In this document: positions 23,138-30,578 of the stretch, piece after piece
Layout: each line of letters opens with the position of its first letter
Numbering within the stretch: position 1 is the stretch's first letter
Assembly (NCBI RefSeq): GCF_043757465.1
Contig: NZ_JAYVPL010000008.1
Coordinates: forward strand, 1 to 35,188
Direction: 5' to 3'
From: Armatimonas sp043757465
GTDB lineage: Bacteria; Armatimonadota; Armatimonadia; Armatimonadales; Armatimonadaceae
Length of the DNA: 35,188 bases
Program-made: the position numbers and the translations under genes
The notes under the pieces: model-generated
Told to the model about the DNA's origin: nothing
The model's database searches: none
What the model saw: only the letters and a program-made list of their open reading frames with translations

Positions 23138-26100
23138 TCACCGAATTACCAGTACCTCACCCGCAGACTCAGCACGGAGACGGGTGCCATACATGGGGGT
23201 GAGAGCCGCAGGAAGTGCATGCGCTTGACCCGGTGTTTGGGCGCGTAGGTGGTACTCATAGACATGTTTGCCCTTGTCCAGAGAGCGGGCAAAAAGTGCG
23301 ATCCGGTCATCACGGACATCTATATGGGAGTACCAGAAGTTCCACGCTCCGTAGGTATCCTCTTCCTCCAGAGTGCCACGGGCATTGGGCTCGAACCCTG
23401 AGGGGAAGCGGTCCTCCAGTAAAACAAAGTCCTGCGGCTCGCTGACCTCGACAATCAGCCGGACGCGAACCGTCTCTCCCTGGTTGAAGTGGGTGGTTGC
23501 GCCCTCGGGGAGGAGACCTTTTGGGCCCGATGCCAGCCGGATATACTCCCGTCGAATCTTCATGCCCTTGGCCTCAAGCACGGGCAGGACATCGGTTCTT
23601 GTTGTCTGGCGCAGGGTCGCCGTGGCGTAGCCGCCCAAAAAGGTGAGCTTGTTTTCGCCGGGCTTTAGCGCCGTTCCGGGAATTGTCGCTTCCAGTAGTT
23701 TGCCTTTACTTGCCAATGGGAAGGGTTTTCCATTGAGCTGGAGCGTGGAGGGGACAAGCTCCTGATCCCGTGCGTAGTCGGGGAGCTGGCAGAAAGTGGA
23801 GATCACGAAGGCCGTGTCGCGGGTGTTGCCGAAGTAGCCGCTGGTGCCTGTGGAGAGCAAGTAGGTGGTGGCCTTGCCGATCATCACGCTCTGGGAGCGA
23901 GCTGCGAGCAGCGCACGTAGGGCGAGTGCGGTCGTGGTGCGCTCGCTGCCGTCGCCCCAGTGCGCGAAGGCGCCGTCCACTTGGGCTTTTTGTTCCAGGG
24001 CATTGGCGTAGGGCACCGCGTCTATACCCAGGTTAGTGCAGGCCAGAGTGAGCCAGGCCAGTGTGTCCGCACGCTTGGCGCTCGCGAGGCCGAAGCGGTG
24101 CAGAAGCTCCGGTGCGAGCCCGCGGGCGCGGGCAGCGTCCACACGGCTGACGGCATAGAGTGCGAAAGCCGTGTCCGGGATGGGGTTTGTCTTTTCCGTG
24201 AGGAGTGCCCAGAGCGGCTTGGCTCCGCGCTCGAAAAGTGCGAGGGGTACGGGGAAGCCCGCATCACGCGCCTCAGCCAGACCCCAGAGTGCGTAGGCGG
24301 TGTGCCAGAGATCGAAGCCGTCTTTGTACCACCAGCCCCAGCCTTTGTCGCCGTTTTGCATTCCCGCCAGGCGCGTGACTCCCTCGGCGACTAGCTTCTT
24401 GTCCGCGACACCCGCTGCAATGAGTGGCACGAAGCGGCTGACGGTCTGCTCGACACAGCCGTAGGGGTATTTTTTCAGATATTCCGTTGCCTCGGCCACC
24501 GTTTCGTGCAGGCTGGGCGCGACCCGGACGGTGAGAAACGAGCGCTCGGCGACGGCATCAGCGGGCAGAGCGACACGGAGCGTGCCATCGGGAGCGAAGC
24601 CGTAGTTGGTCAGGGTTTCCCGTGCAAATGGGCGCACCGTGAGGGGAAGCTTGACCCCATCGGTGAGCTTGGTGTCTGTCCAGCCTTCTAAAACTACTTG
24701 TGTGGACTCGGAGAGTGCGCCGGGAACCGTCCAGCTCCAGGTGGCCTCCCCAACCGTTCCCGAGGCGACCGAGAGTGTCTTTTCAGGCTCGCGAAGTCCC
24801 GCTGCTTTGAGCCGAAGGTGCGCAGTCTGTGATTGGCCAGAGTTGTTGTGCACGAGGCCCGTGAGCCGCACCTGATCGCCCTCCACCACAAAACGGGGCA
24901 TGTCCAGGCGCACAAAGAACGGACGATTGACAATGATCTTGGCACGGGCGTAACCGACCGCTGTTTCGTCGCTCACGGCATGGGCGACAGCGCGCCAAGT
25001 CGTGAGGTTGTCCGGGAGCGTAAAGGTTACTCTGGTCTTGCCCGTAGCGTCGGTGCGCAGCGCGGGGTTCCAGTAGGCCGTGTCCACGAACTTTTCGCGT
25101 GTCTTGACCTTGATGCCGTCTTTGCCGTCGCCCGCCAAGTAGAGAATCTCAAAGGAGTGGCGCGTGCGAACCTGGCTCGTGCGGTGGGGATAGAACGTCT
25201 TGCGTAGCGCCTTGGGATCGTCCTCTTTGAGCGCGTAGATCGCCTCGTCGGCCACCGAGAGTGCGAGCTCCGTCGCCACGGGTTTGCCGTCGCTGTTGGT
25301 GACCGCCACGTCAAAAGTGGCGGGCTGACCCGGCTCGTACTGGGGGTGCTCCGGAGTGAGGGCGATAGTTAATGTCTTGCGCGGCAGGGTGACCCGCAGC
25401 GGTGTCTCGGTCTGGAGGAGCTGCTTTTTCTGGACATAGACCGCGCGGAGCGAGACATTGGGGCCGTACTCATCGAGAACGGGAATCTCGACACGGGTCA
25501 CACTCTGGCGAATCAGCACGGGAATGGCCTTGTAGATCTTCTCGCCCTCAATCGTGAGCAAGACCGTCTGACCGGTGTCCGCCGCACCGATCACCACGCG
25601 TGCCGTCTCGCCGGGGGCGTAGCTGCGCTTGTCGGTGGCCAGAGTCAGGCCGGAGAGGCGCGTGCTGTCGGCGCTGGTCTCGTCTTGCGGCGTCACCCAG
25701 AGAGTCTGGTGGGTCTGCGCCTCGTGTCCGGCACTATCTTTGGTGGTGGCAATCAGATCCAGATCGCCGCTCTTGGGGAGCGTGACCGTCAGGATGGCGC
25801 GCCCGTCGGGGCCGGTGGTTGCTTGCTGCGCAGGCAGGACGGTTACCGGGCCCTTCTTGTCGGCCCGTTCGACACGCAGGCTCACCGGCGAATTGGCGAG
25901 CGGTTTGCCGTCGTGGTCGCGCACCGTCACAAAAAGCCTCGTGGGCTGCCCAACCCGTGCGAGGTAGCCCTCGGGAGTGAGGGAGATCTTCACATTGGCC
26001 GCCGTCACACTCACCTCGGCGCTCTGCTCCACCTCGCGCTCCGCATTGTCTACCACATAGGCCGTGAGCTTGTAGCGCTCCGTCTGGGCGGGCGGCAGTT

Positions 26101-27799
26101 TCTTAGCGGGGTTTTCGGCGTCTTTCTCGTCTTCGCTGTCCGTGCGTGCGTCTTTCTCGGGCTCCGTGGGCAAGGAGAGAGTCAGACGACCCGTGCCATC
26201 CAGCGTGCCTTCCCCATCGGCGACCAGGCTTCCAGAGCCGTAGTCCTCGCCCGCCAGATCCTCCTCCCTGCTTGGCCAGCCGGTATTGTCGTAGTCCGAC
26301 GACCAATCCGTCTCGCGGGTGAGGCTCCAGCGCACTTTTGCATGGGTGACGGGTGCCCCAAAGTAGTACGTCGCGGCAATGGTGGCGTCCAGTAAAGTGT
26401 TACGCAGGATACGTGTCTGCTTCGGGGTGACGCTCACCGAGAACTCGGGCTTGCGGTACGAGGCAATCTCGACGCTGTGGCTGCGTTTTTGCTCGCCGAC
26501 CTTCACCTCAATGTCGTAGAAGCCCATCTGGCCCTCGGGATTGACGGAGAACTCCCCGGCAATCGCGCCGCTGGCGCTGATGGTTTTTGTCTCCTTGAGC
26601 AGCTCCAGTCCCGCCGGATCGGTGACCGTGAGCTGTGCCACTTCACCCACGGGCAGCTTGTAGGTCGAGGCGCTCCCGGACACGGGACGGCGCAGGATGG
26701 TCTTGTAGTGGACGGTTTGGCCGGGGCGATAGAGAGGCCGATCGGTGATGGTGTGCGCCACCAGGCTTCGGCTATCTTCCTGGTAGCCGTCCTGGGCATA
26801 GACCATGGTTTCGTCGTTCCCGATGCTCGCGAGTGTCGCCGTGCCGCTCCCCTCGGAGGCTGAAAGAGTCACCAGGCCACTGGTATCGGTCTTGCCCTGT
26901 GCGTGCACACTGCCGCCCCTAAAGTGCTGGACAAGTGCGCCGGTGCGAGGCGTGCCGCGCTCAATGTCTACCACGAAGGCGAGCAGGCGCTTATCGGCGG
27001 GCGAGAACTGCGTGATCAGTGCGGTGTCCGTGAGATGTACCCAGGTCCAGACCGTTTGTTTCTCGTGGATAAGGCGGGCGAAGTAGAGCCCCGGCTGGTT
27101 TTTAAGCCCTCGGAGCGGCAGGCGCATCGAGTAGAACCCTTCGCGGTCCACGCGGGCAATCGCCTCCGTATTTTCGGTGAGAGGCGTCTGGCAGAGCGGA
27201 GCCAGCGCGGGCGGCAGCTTGCCCACATCGTCGCCCCAGCGGTTACCCAGCCGCCCCAGCGCCGTCGCGCGCTCGGGTTTGGTCAAGACATCCGCGAGCC
27301 GTGCCCGAAACAGCGTGACGGTGATTTTCTCCCCCGCACTACCGATTCCCGTGAGCGCCAGAGTGGGGGTTTCCTTGGTTCCGTAGGTGCGCTGCTGCGT
27401 GTAGGCCAGCTCCAGTGTCGCGCCGTTCGGTTTCAGGCTGATGTTTTCCTGGGTGATCTTGGCCTCGACAACAGGAAATGTTTTGTAGGAGCCCGCGCTA
27501 TGATGGAGCGCACCATCGCGCAGGGTGTACTTGCCGACGGGGATATGGCGGAAAACAAAATGCCCCTGACTATTGGTACGCGTGTGCCAGCGTCGGTTCT
27601 CGCTGTCGGAGCTGAGGGTAATCCGGGTGTCGCCGAGTGGTTTCCCATTGCGGGCAAAGGTCACTGTGCCTTCGACACCGCCGACGGGCTCGCTCTGGGT
27701 GAAGAGGTAGCCAAAGCCAATCAGGATGAGCAGCACGGCGGCGAAGGGAGCAACCAACCCCCCAGCCCCCGTCCAACGGGGGAGAGTGGAGGTACTCAT
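23138..27799 (-). CDS. Alpha-2-macroglobulin family protein with thioester
   Basis: Bacterial alpha-2-macroglobulins are periplasmic, membrane-tethered protease traps. This 1553-residue protein begins with a short cytoplasmic stretch and one hydrophobic anchor (about 15-33), then a carboxypeptidase-regulatory-like beta-sandwich (GTVTFARNGKPLGDTRITL), MG domains containing DRPLYRPGQTVHYK, the segment FTLPDNLTTWRAVAHAVSD, and a thioester domain with YPYGCVEQTVSRF near residue 1115. The Cys-x-Glu-Gln needed for the thioester is intact. The usual partner pbpC is not adjacent. The first dozen codons are encoded by a palindromic repeat. The start overlaps the upstream membrane gene by 4 nt (ATGA), so the two are translationally coupled. 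Confidence 0.92.
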   Translation of the reverse strand: MSTSTLPRWTGAGGLVAPFAAVLLILIGFGYLFTQSEPVGGVEGTVTFARNGKPLGDTRITLSSDSENRRWHTRTNSQGHFVFRHIPVGKYTLRDGALHHSAGSYKTFPVVEAKITQENISLKPNGATLELAYTQQRTYGTKETPTLALTGIGSAGEKITVTLFRARLADVLTKPERATALGRLGNRWGDDVGKLPPALAPLCQTPLTENTEAIARVDREGFYSMRLPLRGLKNQPGLYFARLIHEKQTVWTWVHLTDTALITQFSPADKRLLAFVVDIERGTPRTGALVQHFRGGSVHAQGKTDTSGLVTLSASEGSGTATLASIGNDETMVYAQDGYQEDSRSLVAHTITDRPLYRPGQTVHYKTILRRPVSGSASTYKLPVGEVAQLTVTDPAGLELLKETKTISASGAIAGEFSVNPEGQMGFYDIEVKVGEQKRSHSVEIASYRKPEFSVSVTPKQTRILRNTLLDATIAATYYFGAPVTHAKVRWSLTRETDWSSDYDNTGWPSREEDLAGEDYGSGSLVADGEGTLDGTGRLTLSLPTEPEKDARTDSEDEKDAENPAKKLPPAQTERYKLTAYVVDNAEREVEQSAEVSVTAANVKISLTPEGYLARVGQPTRLFVTVRDHDGKPLANSPVSLRVERADKKGPVTVLPAQQATTGPDGRAILTVTLPKSGDLDLIATTKDSAGHEAQTHQTLWVTPQDETSADSTRLSGLTLATDKRSYAPGETARVVIGAADTGQTVLLTIEGEKIYKAIPVLIRQSVTRVEIPVLDEYGPNVSLRAVYVQKKQLLQTETPLRVTLPRKTLTIALTPEHPQYEPGQPATFDVAVTNSDGKPVATELALSVADEAIYALKEDDPKALRKTFYPHRTSQVRTRHSFEILYLAGDGKDGIKVKTREKFVDTAYWNPALRTDATGKTRVTFTLPDNLTTWRAVAHAVSDETAVGYARAKIIVNRPFFVRLDMPRFVVEGDQVRLTGLVHNNSGQSQTAHLRLKAAGLREPEKTLSVASGTVGEATWSWTVPGALSESTQVVLEGWTDTKLTDGVKLPLTVRPFARETLTNYGFAPDGTLRVALPADAVAERSFLTVRVAPSLHETVAEATEYLKKYPYGCVEQTVSRFVPLIAAGVADKKLVAEGVTRLAGMQNGDKGWGWWYKDGFDLWHTAYALWGLAEARDAGFPVPLALFERGAKPLWALLTEKTNPIPDTAFALYAVSRVDAARARGLAPELLHRFGLASAKRADTLAWLTLACTNLGIDAVPYANALEQKAQVDGAFAHWGDGSERTTTALALRALLAARSQSVMIGKATTYLLSTGTSGYFGNTRDTAFVISTFCQLPDYARDQELVPSTLQLNGKPFPLASKGKLLEATIPGTALKPGENKLTFLGGYATATLRQTTRTDVLPVLEAKGMKIRREYIRLASGPKGLLPEGATTHFNQGETVRVRLIVEVSEPQDFVLLEDRFPSGFEPNARGTLEEEDTYGAWNFWYSHIDVRDDRIALFARSLDKGKHVYEYHLRAQTPGQAHALPAALTPMYGTRLRAESAGEVLVIR
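27758..27786 (-). repeat. Palindromic repeat encoding the start of the A2M protein
   Basis: These 29 nt are an exact reverse-complement copy of 15240-15268, with hairpin stem CCCCCGT/ACGGGGG. On the minus strand they encode residues of the sequence TLPRWTGAGG near the protein's N-terminus, so the repeat is translated. Confidence 0.8.
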
Positions 27800-29124
27800 T
27801 TCTGCTTCCTCTCGATCAGGTAGCCGATTCCCGCTGCGACGAGCCAGGCTAGCCCGATTCCCACGACGAGCTCCAGCCGTGCCAGGCGGGTCTTGTCGGC
27901 CAGCGGGGCGAGGTGGCCCAGAAGCTGCGCGAGGAGCGTCCCGACTCCCAGAGCAAAGAGCGAAGCGAGGCTCCTGGTTCTCTCCGCCGCCGCGCTCCAG
28001 AGCTGCCCGGCGAGCAGGCCCAGCACAAGAGTCAGTCCGGCGCGCGGGCCGTAGAGTACGGTGAGGGCGGCAGGGACAGCCAGCAGGGTCGCACCCGCAC
28101 CCAGTAGCGAGCCCAGCGCCGCCGCGAGTGTGGGAAGCAGCCCGCCCAGTAAGAGGCCCAGCAGGAGATACTGCTCATGCAGCCCAAAGCCACGGGCATC
28201 GTCGAAGCGCAGCGCGACCAGTCGCCAGAGGGCGGCCAGCGCCACGGCGGCCAGCGCGGGCAGGAGCGTGTCCACCGTCTCTGTGAGGAGTGCCAGAGCG
28301 GCCAATCCGATCAGCAGCAGCGCGATCCCGTAGCCCTGCCCAAGATGATTCGCTCCACTCAGCGCCGCCAGCGTGAGCAAGACCCCGAGCACACGCCGCA
28401 GCGCGGTGTCGGCCTGGGCGAGCCAGACCAACATGAGTCCGAGCACCAGCGCGATTCCCAGGCTACCTAAAAGGGGAGCGGGCGCACCCACCGTGGCCAG
28501 TGCCAGCGGGCGCACGGCGAGTGCCAGCAGAAGCGCGTAGCCCCCTGCCCCGATCATCAGCCGCGAGGCGCTTGCCTTCCCCTGCCGGAGCACGGTCGTC
28601 AGCACGAGAATTCCCGCCGTCAGTACCATAGGAAAGCTGAGCCAGCCGGTCTTTATCGTGCCCGCCGGGCGAAAGGTTCCCAGGCACGATGCCGTCGCCA
28701 CCCCGACCGTCAGTGCGCCGACCAGTGTCAGCGCCGGAGTTGCCTCGGGACTGCGCCACCCGATCACGCAGAGCGCGGCGAGCAGGCCCAGAGTTGCGCC
28801 CAGAAGATTCTCCCGCGGGAACATGCCGTGTAGGCTGAGCAACAGCAGCAGCGGTGCCAGTGCCAGCCCCGCCGCCGCCGTGGGCCTCTCTTGTAGCACG
28901 AGCCACCCGGCCAGTGCGCCGAAGACCCCGCCCAGCAATACCCCGAACCCCAGCGCCTGCCCCGGTGCGAAAATCCCCGCCGACGGCAGCGAAACAGCAA
29001 AGGCGAGCAGTGCCGGGAGCGCACTCTGCCAGGGGAAGGCGACCGGCTTTCGCGGCGGCATGAGACCGACCCCTCCGACCACTAAACTCAACACCAGCGC
29101 AACCACCAGCAGACCACGTTCCAT
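27796..29124 (-). CDS. Large polytopic membrane protein of unknown function
   Basis: This 442-residue, leucine- and alanine-rich protein has about twelve to fourteen hydrophobic segments and very short loops. The only conspicuous soluble stretches are RWRSPEAT-like and LRFDDARGFGLHEQY. I do not recognise the family; it could be a transporter or an envelope assembly protein. The 3' end overlaps the A2M gene by 4 nt, linking the two functionally. On the minus strand TATAAT (29160-29155) lies 31 nt before ATG 29124, and GAGGT stands about 8 nt before the ATG, so this gene has a short leader with a ribosome-binding site. Confidence 0.7.
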   Translation of the reverse strand: MERGLLVVALVLSLVVGGVGLMPPRKPVAFPWQSALPALLAFAVSLPSAGIFAPGQALGFGVLLGGVFGALAGWLVLQERPTAAAGLALAPLLLLLSLHGMFPRENLLGATLGLLAALCVIGWRSPEATPALTLVGALTVGVATASCLGTFRPAGTIKTGWLSFPMVLTAGILVLTTVLRQGKASASRLMIGAGGYALLLALAVRPLALATVGAPAPLLGSLGIALVLGLMLVWLAQADTALRRVLGVLLTLAALSGANHLGQGYGIALLLIGLAALALLTETVDTLLPALAAVALAALWRLVALRFDDARGFGLHEQYLLLGLLLGGLLPTLAAALGSLLGAGATLLAVPAALTVLYGPRAGLTLVLGLLAGQLWSAAAERTRSLASLFALGVGTLLAQLLGHLAPLADKTRLARLELVVGIGLAWLVAAGIGYLIERKQK

Positions 29125-29154
29125 GGGGCACCTCTTTAAGAAACTCTACCGGTG

Positions 29155-29160
29155 ATTATA
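29155..29160 (-). promoter_or_regulatory. -10 box (TATAAT) of the membrane protein/A2M operon
   Basis: A perfect TATAAT on the minus strand, whose last base lies 31 nt before ATG 29124. The predicted start site leaves a leader of about 24 nt that includes GAGGT. It is the likely operon promoter; no strong -35 was recognised. Confidence 0.5.
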
Positions 29161-29189
29161 CAGGCAACCACCCCTCACTGCGCTGATTT

Positions 29190-29888
29190 TTAGCCCCGGA
29201 AAGGCCGTGTTTTGGGCAGGAGAAACGCCGCCCGTGCCGCTGCATTCTCCGAGAGCGTGTGAGGATAGAGTCCCTCGATGGCGTACTGCACCTGAATCCG
29301 CCGGTCTGTTATGGCTTTCGCCTGCACCTGCGCCTCGGCTCGCTTCTGCGTGGCGGTCTGCTGCGCGGCGGCTTGCCCGCTCTGGGCATCCGTCCAGGCG
29401 CTCAGTGCCTGCGCCGCCTGCGCCACAAAGGTTGCCCCCAGCCCCGGCAGGCTCTCCGTGCTCAGGTGCGACAAGATCCCCGGTGCGTACTGCGCCAGCA
29501 CGGCGCGGCTGTCCAGCAGGTTGGTTCCGATTCCGTACTGCGCTAGCTTGTGCGCGTTCTCTGGGTCGCGGGCAAACTTCTGGCTGGCCGCCGCCTGAAT
29601 CCTGCGCAGAACCGCGATGAGCGCTTTGTGTGCCACCCCCTCAGCGGTCGTGCGGCCTTTGTGGTCTTGGTCGGCATCGAAGGCATCATCGAGTGTCTGG
29701 TGGCAGGTTGCCGTGTCGGCTCTGAGGGTCGCCACAAACGCGGGGGTGATCTCCACGGCCTCTAACTGCGCTGTAAACGGCTCTCTCTGCGCCGCCTGAG
29801 CAATTGTCTCCGTTGCCTGAAGGCTCTTGAGAGTGGCCGCATTCAGTGCGTTTCGTTTCTGTTTCATTGACTGTGATTTTGTGTTCAT
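29190..29888 (-). CDS. Hypothetical alanine/glutamine-rich helical protein
   Basis: This 232-residue protein is predicted almost wholly alpha-helical and rich in Ala, Gln and Thr. It starts with a basic segment (MNTKSQSMKQKRNALNAAT). Other visible blocks are FDADQDHKGRTTAEGVAHKALI, QKFARDPENAHKLAQYGIGTNLLDSRAVLAQYA and a C-terminal coiled-coil-like region QSGQAAAQQTATQKRAEAQ. There is no signal peptide or membrane segment. I do not recognise a family. A GGGAGAG ribosome-binding site stands about 7 nt before ATG 29888, and the upstream gap carries four 21-bp repeats. The LuxR-type gene upstream may regulate it or be co-transcribed. Confidence 0.65.
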   Translation of the reverse strand: MNTKSQSMKQKRNALNAATLKSLQATETIAQAAQREPFTAQLEAVEITPAFVATLRADTATCHQTLDDAFDADQDHKGRTTAEGVAHKALIAVLRRIQAAASQKFARDPENAHKLAQYGIGTNLLDSRAVLAQYAPGILSHLSTESLPGLGATFVAQAAQALSAWTDAQSGQAAAQQTATQKRAEAQVQAKAITDRRIQVQYAIEGLYPHTLSENAAARAAFLLPKTRPFRG

Positions 29889-29899
29889 TTTTATCTCTC

Positions 29900-29983
29900 C
29901 CTGATATGCCAGCTAAGTTTCCTGACATGATTTTAGTACTTCCTGATATGTTTACTAAGTTCTTTGACATGATCACTAAATTT
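29900..29983. repeat. Four tandem imperfect 21-bp repeats
   Basis: Units begin at 29900, 29921, 29942 and 29963, each exactly 21 bp, with conserved core CTGAYATG (TTGACATG in the last) and CTAAGTT-like ends. A degenerate fifth may follow at 29984. The period equals about two turns of B-DNA, so conserved bases face the same side of the helix. The array fills most of the 105-nt gap between the HTH gene and the helical-protein gene. Confidence 0.75.
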
Positions 29984-29993
29984 TCTTGCTTAG

Positions 29994-30260
29994 TTATTGT
30001 ACTACCCTGTTGATCGATAGATGTACCCAGCCCGATTTGAGACTAAGAAGAACCGCCACAGTACGGTCGTGTGTGCCAAGACGATGGTTGATTCTGGCTA
30101 GCTGGGTTTTGACAGTGCAGGCAGAGACCCCAAGATGCTCTGCTAATGCCTGATCCGTGGCAATTTCTTGATCCACCATGAGTTGCAAAATCTCAAGTTG
30201 GCTTTTCGTGAGTGGGCATTCTTTTGCTAATAAGTGCTCTTTAAGAGCGGAAAACGGCAT
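29994..30260 (-). CDS. Stand-alone LuxR/GerE-type HTH protein
   Basis: This 88-residue protein is little more than a LuxR C-terminal DNA-binding domain: LTKSQLEILQLMVD (helix 1), ALAEHLGVSACTVKTQL (helix-turn-helix) and RINHRLGTHDRTVAVLLSLK (helix 4 region). No receiver or ligand-binding domain is present, as in small GerE-like regulators. It is probably a DNA-binding transcription factor. An AGGAG ribosome-binding site stands about 9 nt before ATG 30260. Its nearest candidate targets are the 21-bp repeat array just downstream and its own AT-rich upstream region. The base composition is lower in GC than the region to the left. Confidence 0.8.
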   Translation of the reverse strand: MPFSALKEHLLAKECPLTKSQLEILQLMVDQEIATDQALAEHLGVSACTVKTQLARINHRLGTHDRTVAVLLSLKSGWVHLSINRVVQ

Positions 30261-30296
30261 TGCTTCTCTCCTATAAACAACGAATAAAGCGCTGAA

Positions 30297-30324
30297 GCCT
30301 AGAGCCTAGAGCCTAGAGCCTAGA
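30297..30324. repeat. Tandem heptanucleotide repeat (GCCTAGA)x4
   Basis: Four perfect 7-bp units run from 30297 to 30324. They lie 36 nt upstream of the HTH gene start, where changes in copy number could alter promoter spacing. Confidence 0.85.
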
Positions 30325-30423
30325 GTATTGTAGAGTCTTATGAGCGTTTCTGTCAATGAAGCCAGATTTTTATTTTTCAGACTGAAAATGTCTACTTTTG
30401 GATGACGCAGTAGAGTATATTTC

Positions 30424-30432
30424 TGCTATACT
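30424..30432 (+). promoter_or_regulatory. Extended -10 promoter candidate for the RHS gene
   Basis: TGC-TATACT fits an extended -10 (TGnTATAAT-like). A TTGGAT at 30398-30403 is too distant (23 nt) to be a normal -35. The start site would leave a leader of roughly 140 nt before ATG 30579, unlike the leaderless genes to the left. Confidence 0.4.
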
Positions 30433-30466
30433 ATAGGTACGCGTTTCTCTTGTAAGAGAGGAACTG

Positions 30467-30502
30467 ATGAAGTGTTTTTTGGGGAGATGTGTCATCGGTT
30501 AG
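30467..30502 (+). CDS. Possible 11-residue leader peptide upstream of the RHS gene
   Basis: ATG 30467 follows AGAGAGGA with a short spacer and opens an 11-codon frame (MKCFLGRCVIG) ending in TAG. It lies between the candidate promoter and the RHS start. A frame this short can arise by chance, so this is a weak call. Confidence 0.2.
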   Translation: MKCFLGRCVIG

Positions 30503-30578
30503 GATGCATTCATTGTGTGTTCGACGAGAATATTGAGACGAGTAATTTTTTGCTCTTGTAGAATGAGGTAGAGTAGCT

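Larger units (their letters stand above)
30261..30578. other. AT-rich divergent intergenic region with repeats and promoter-like sites
   Basis: This 318-nt gap separates the HTH gene from the RHS gene. It contains four tandem copies of GCCTAGA (30297-30324), an extended -10 (TGCTATACT) at 30424-30432, a small inverted repeat TCTCTT-GT-AAGAGA near 30446-30459, and a possible 11-codon leader ORF starting at 30467. No larger gene was seen. Confidence 0.5.

Noticed and set aside
26903..27823. Long plus-strand open frame opposite the A2M gene
   Set aside because: It lies wholly antisense to a well-supported coding region, has no family-like motifs, and reflects high-GC codon use in the A2M gene.
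29686..29976. Minus-strand frame beginning with heptapeptide repeats (MSKNLVN, ISGSTK)
   Set aside because: The heptapeptide pattern is only the 21-bp DNA repeat read in one frame; the rest is out of frame with the better-supported gene at 29190-29888.
29900..29983. CRISPR-like array
   Set aside because: Repeats are contiguous with no unique spacers, only four units are present, and there are no cas genes.
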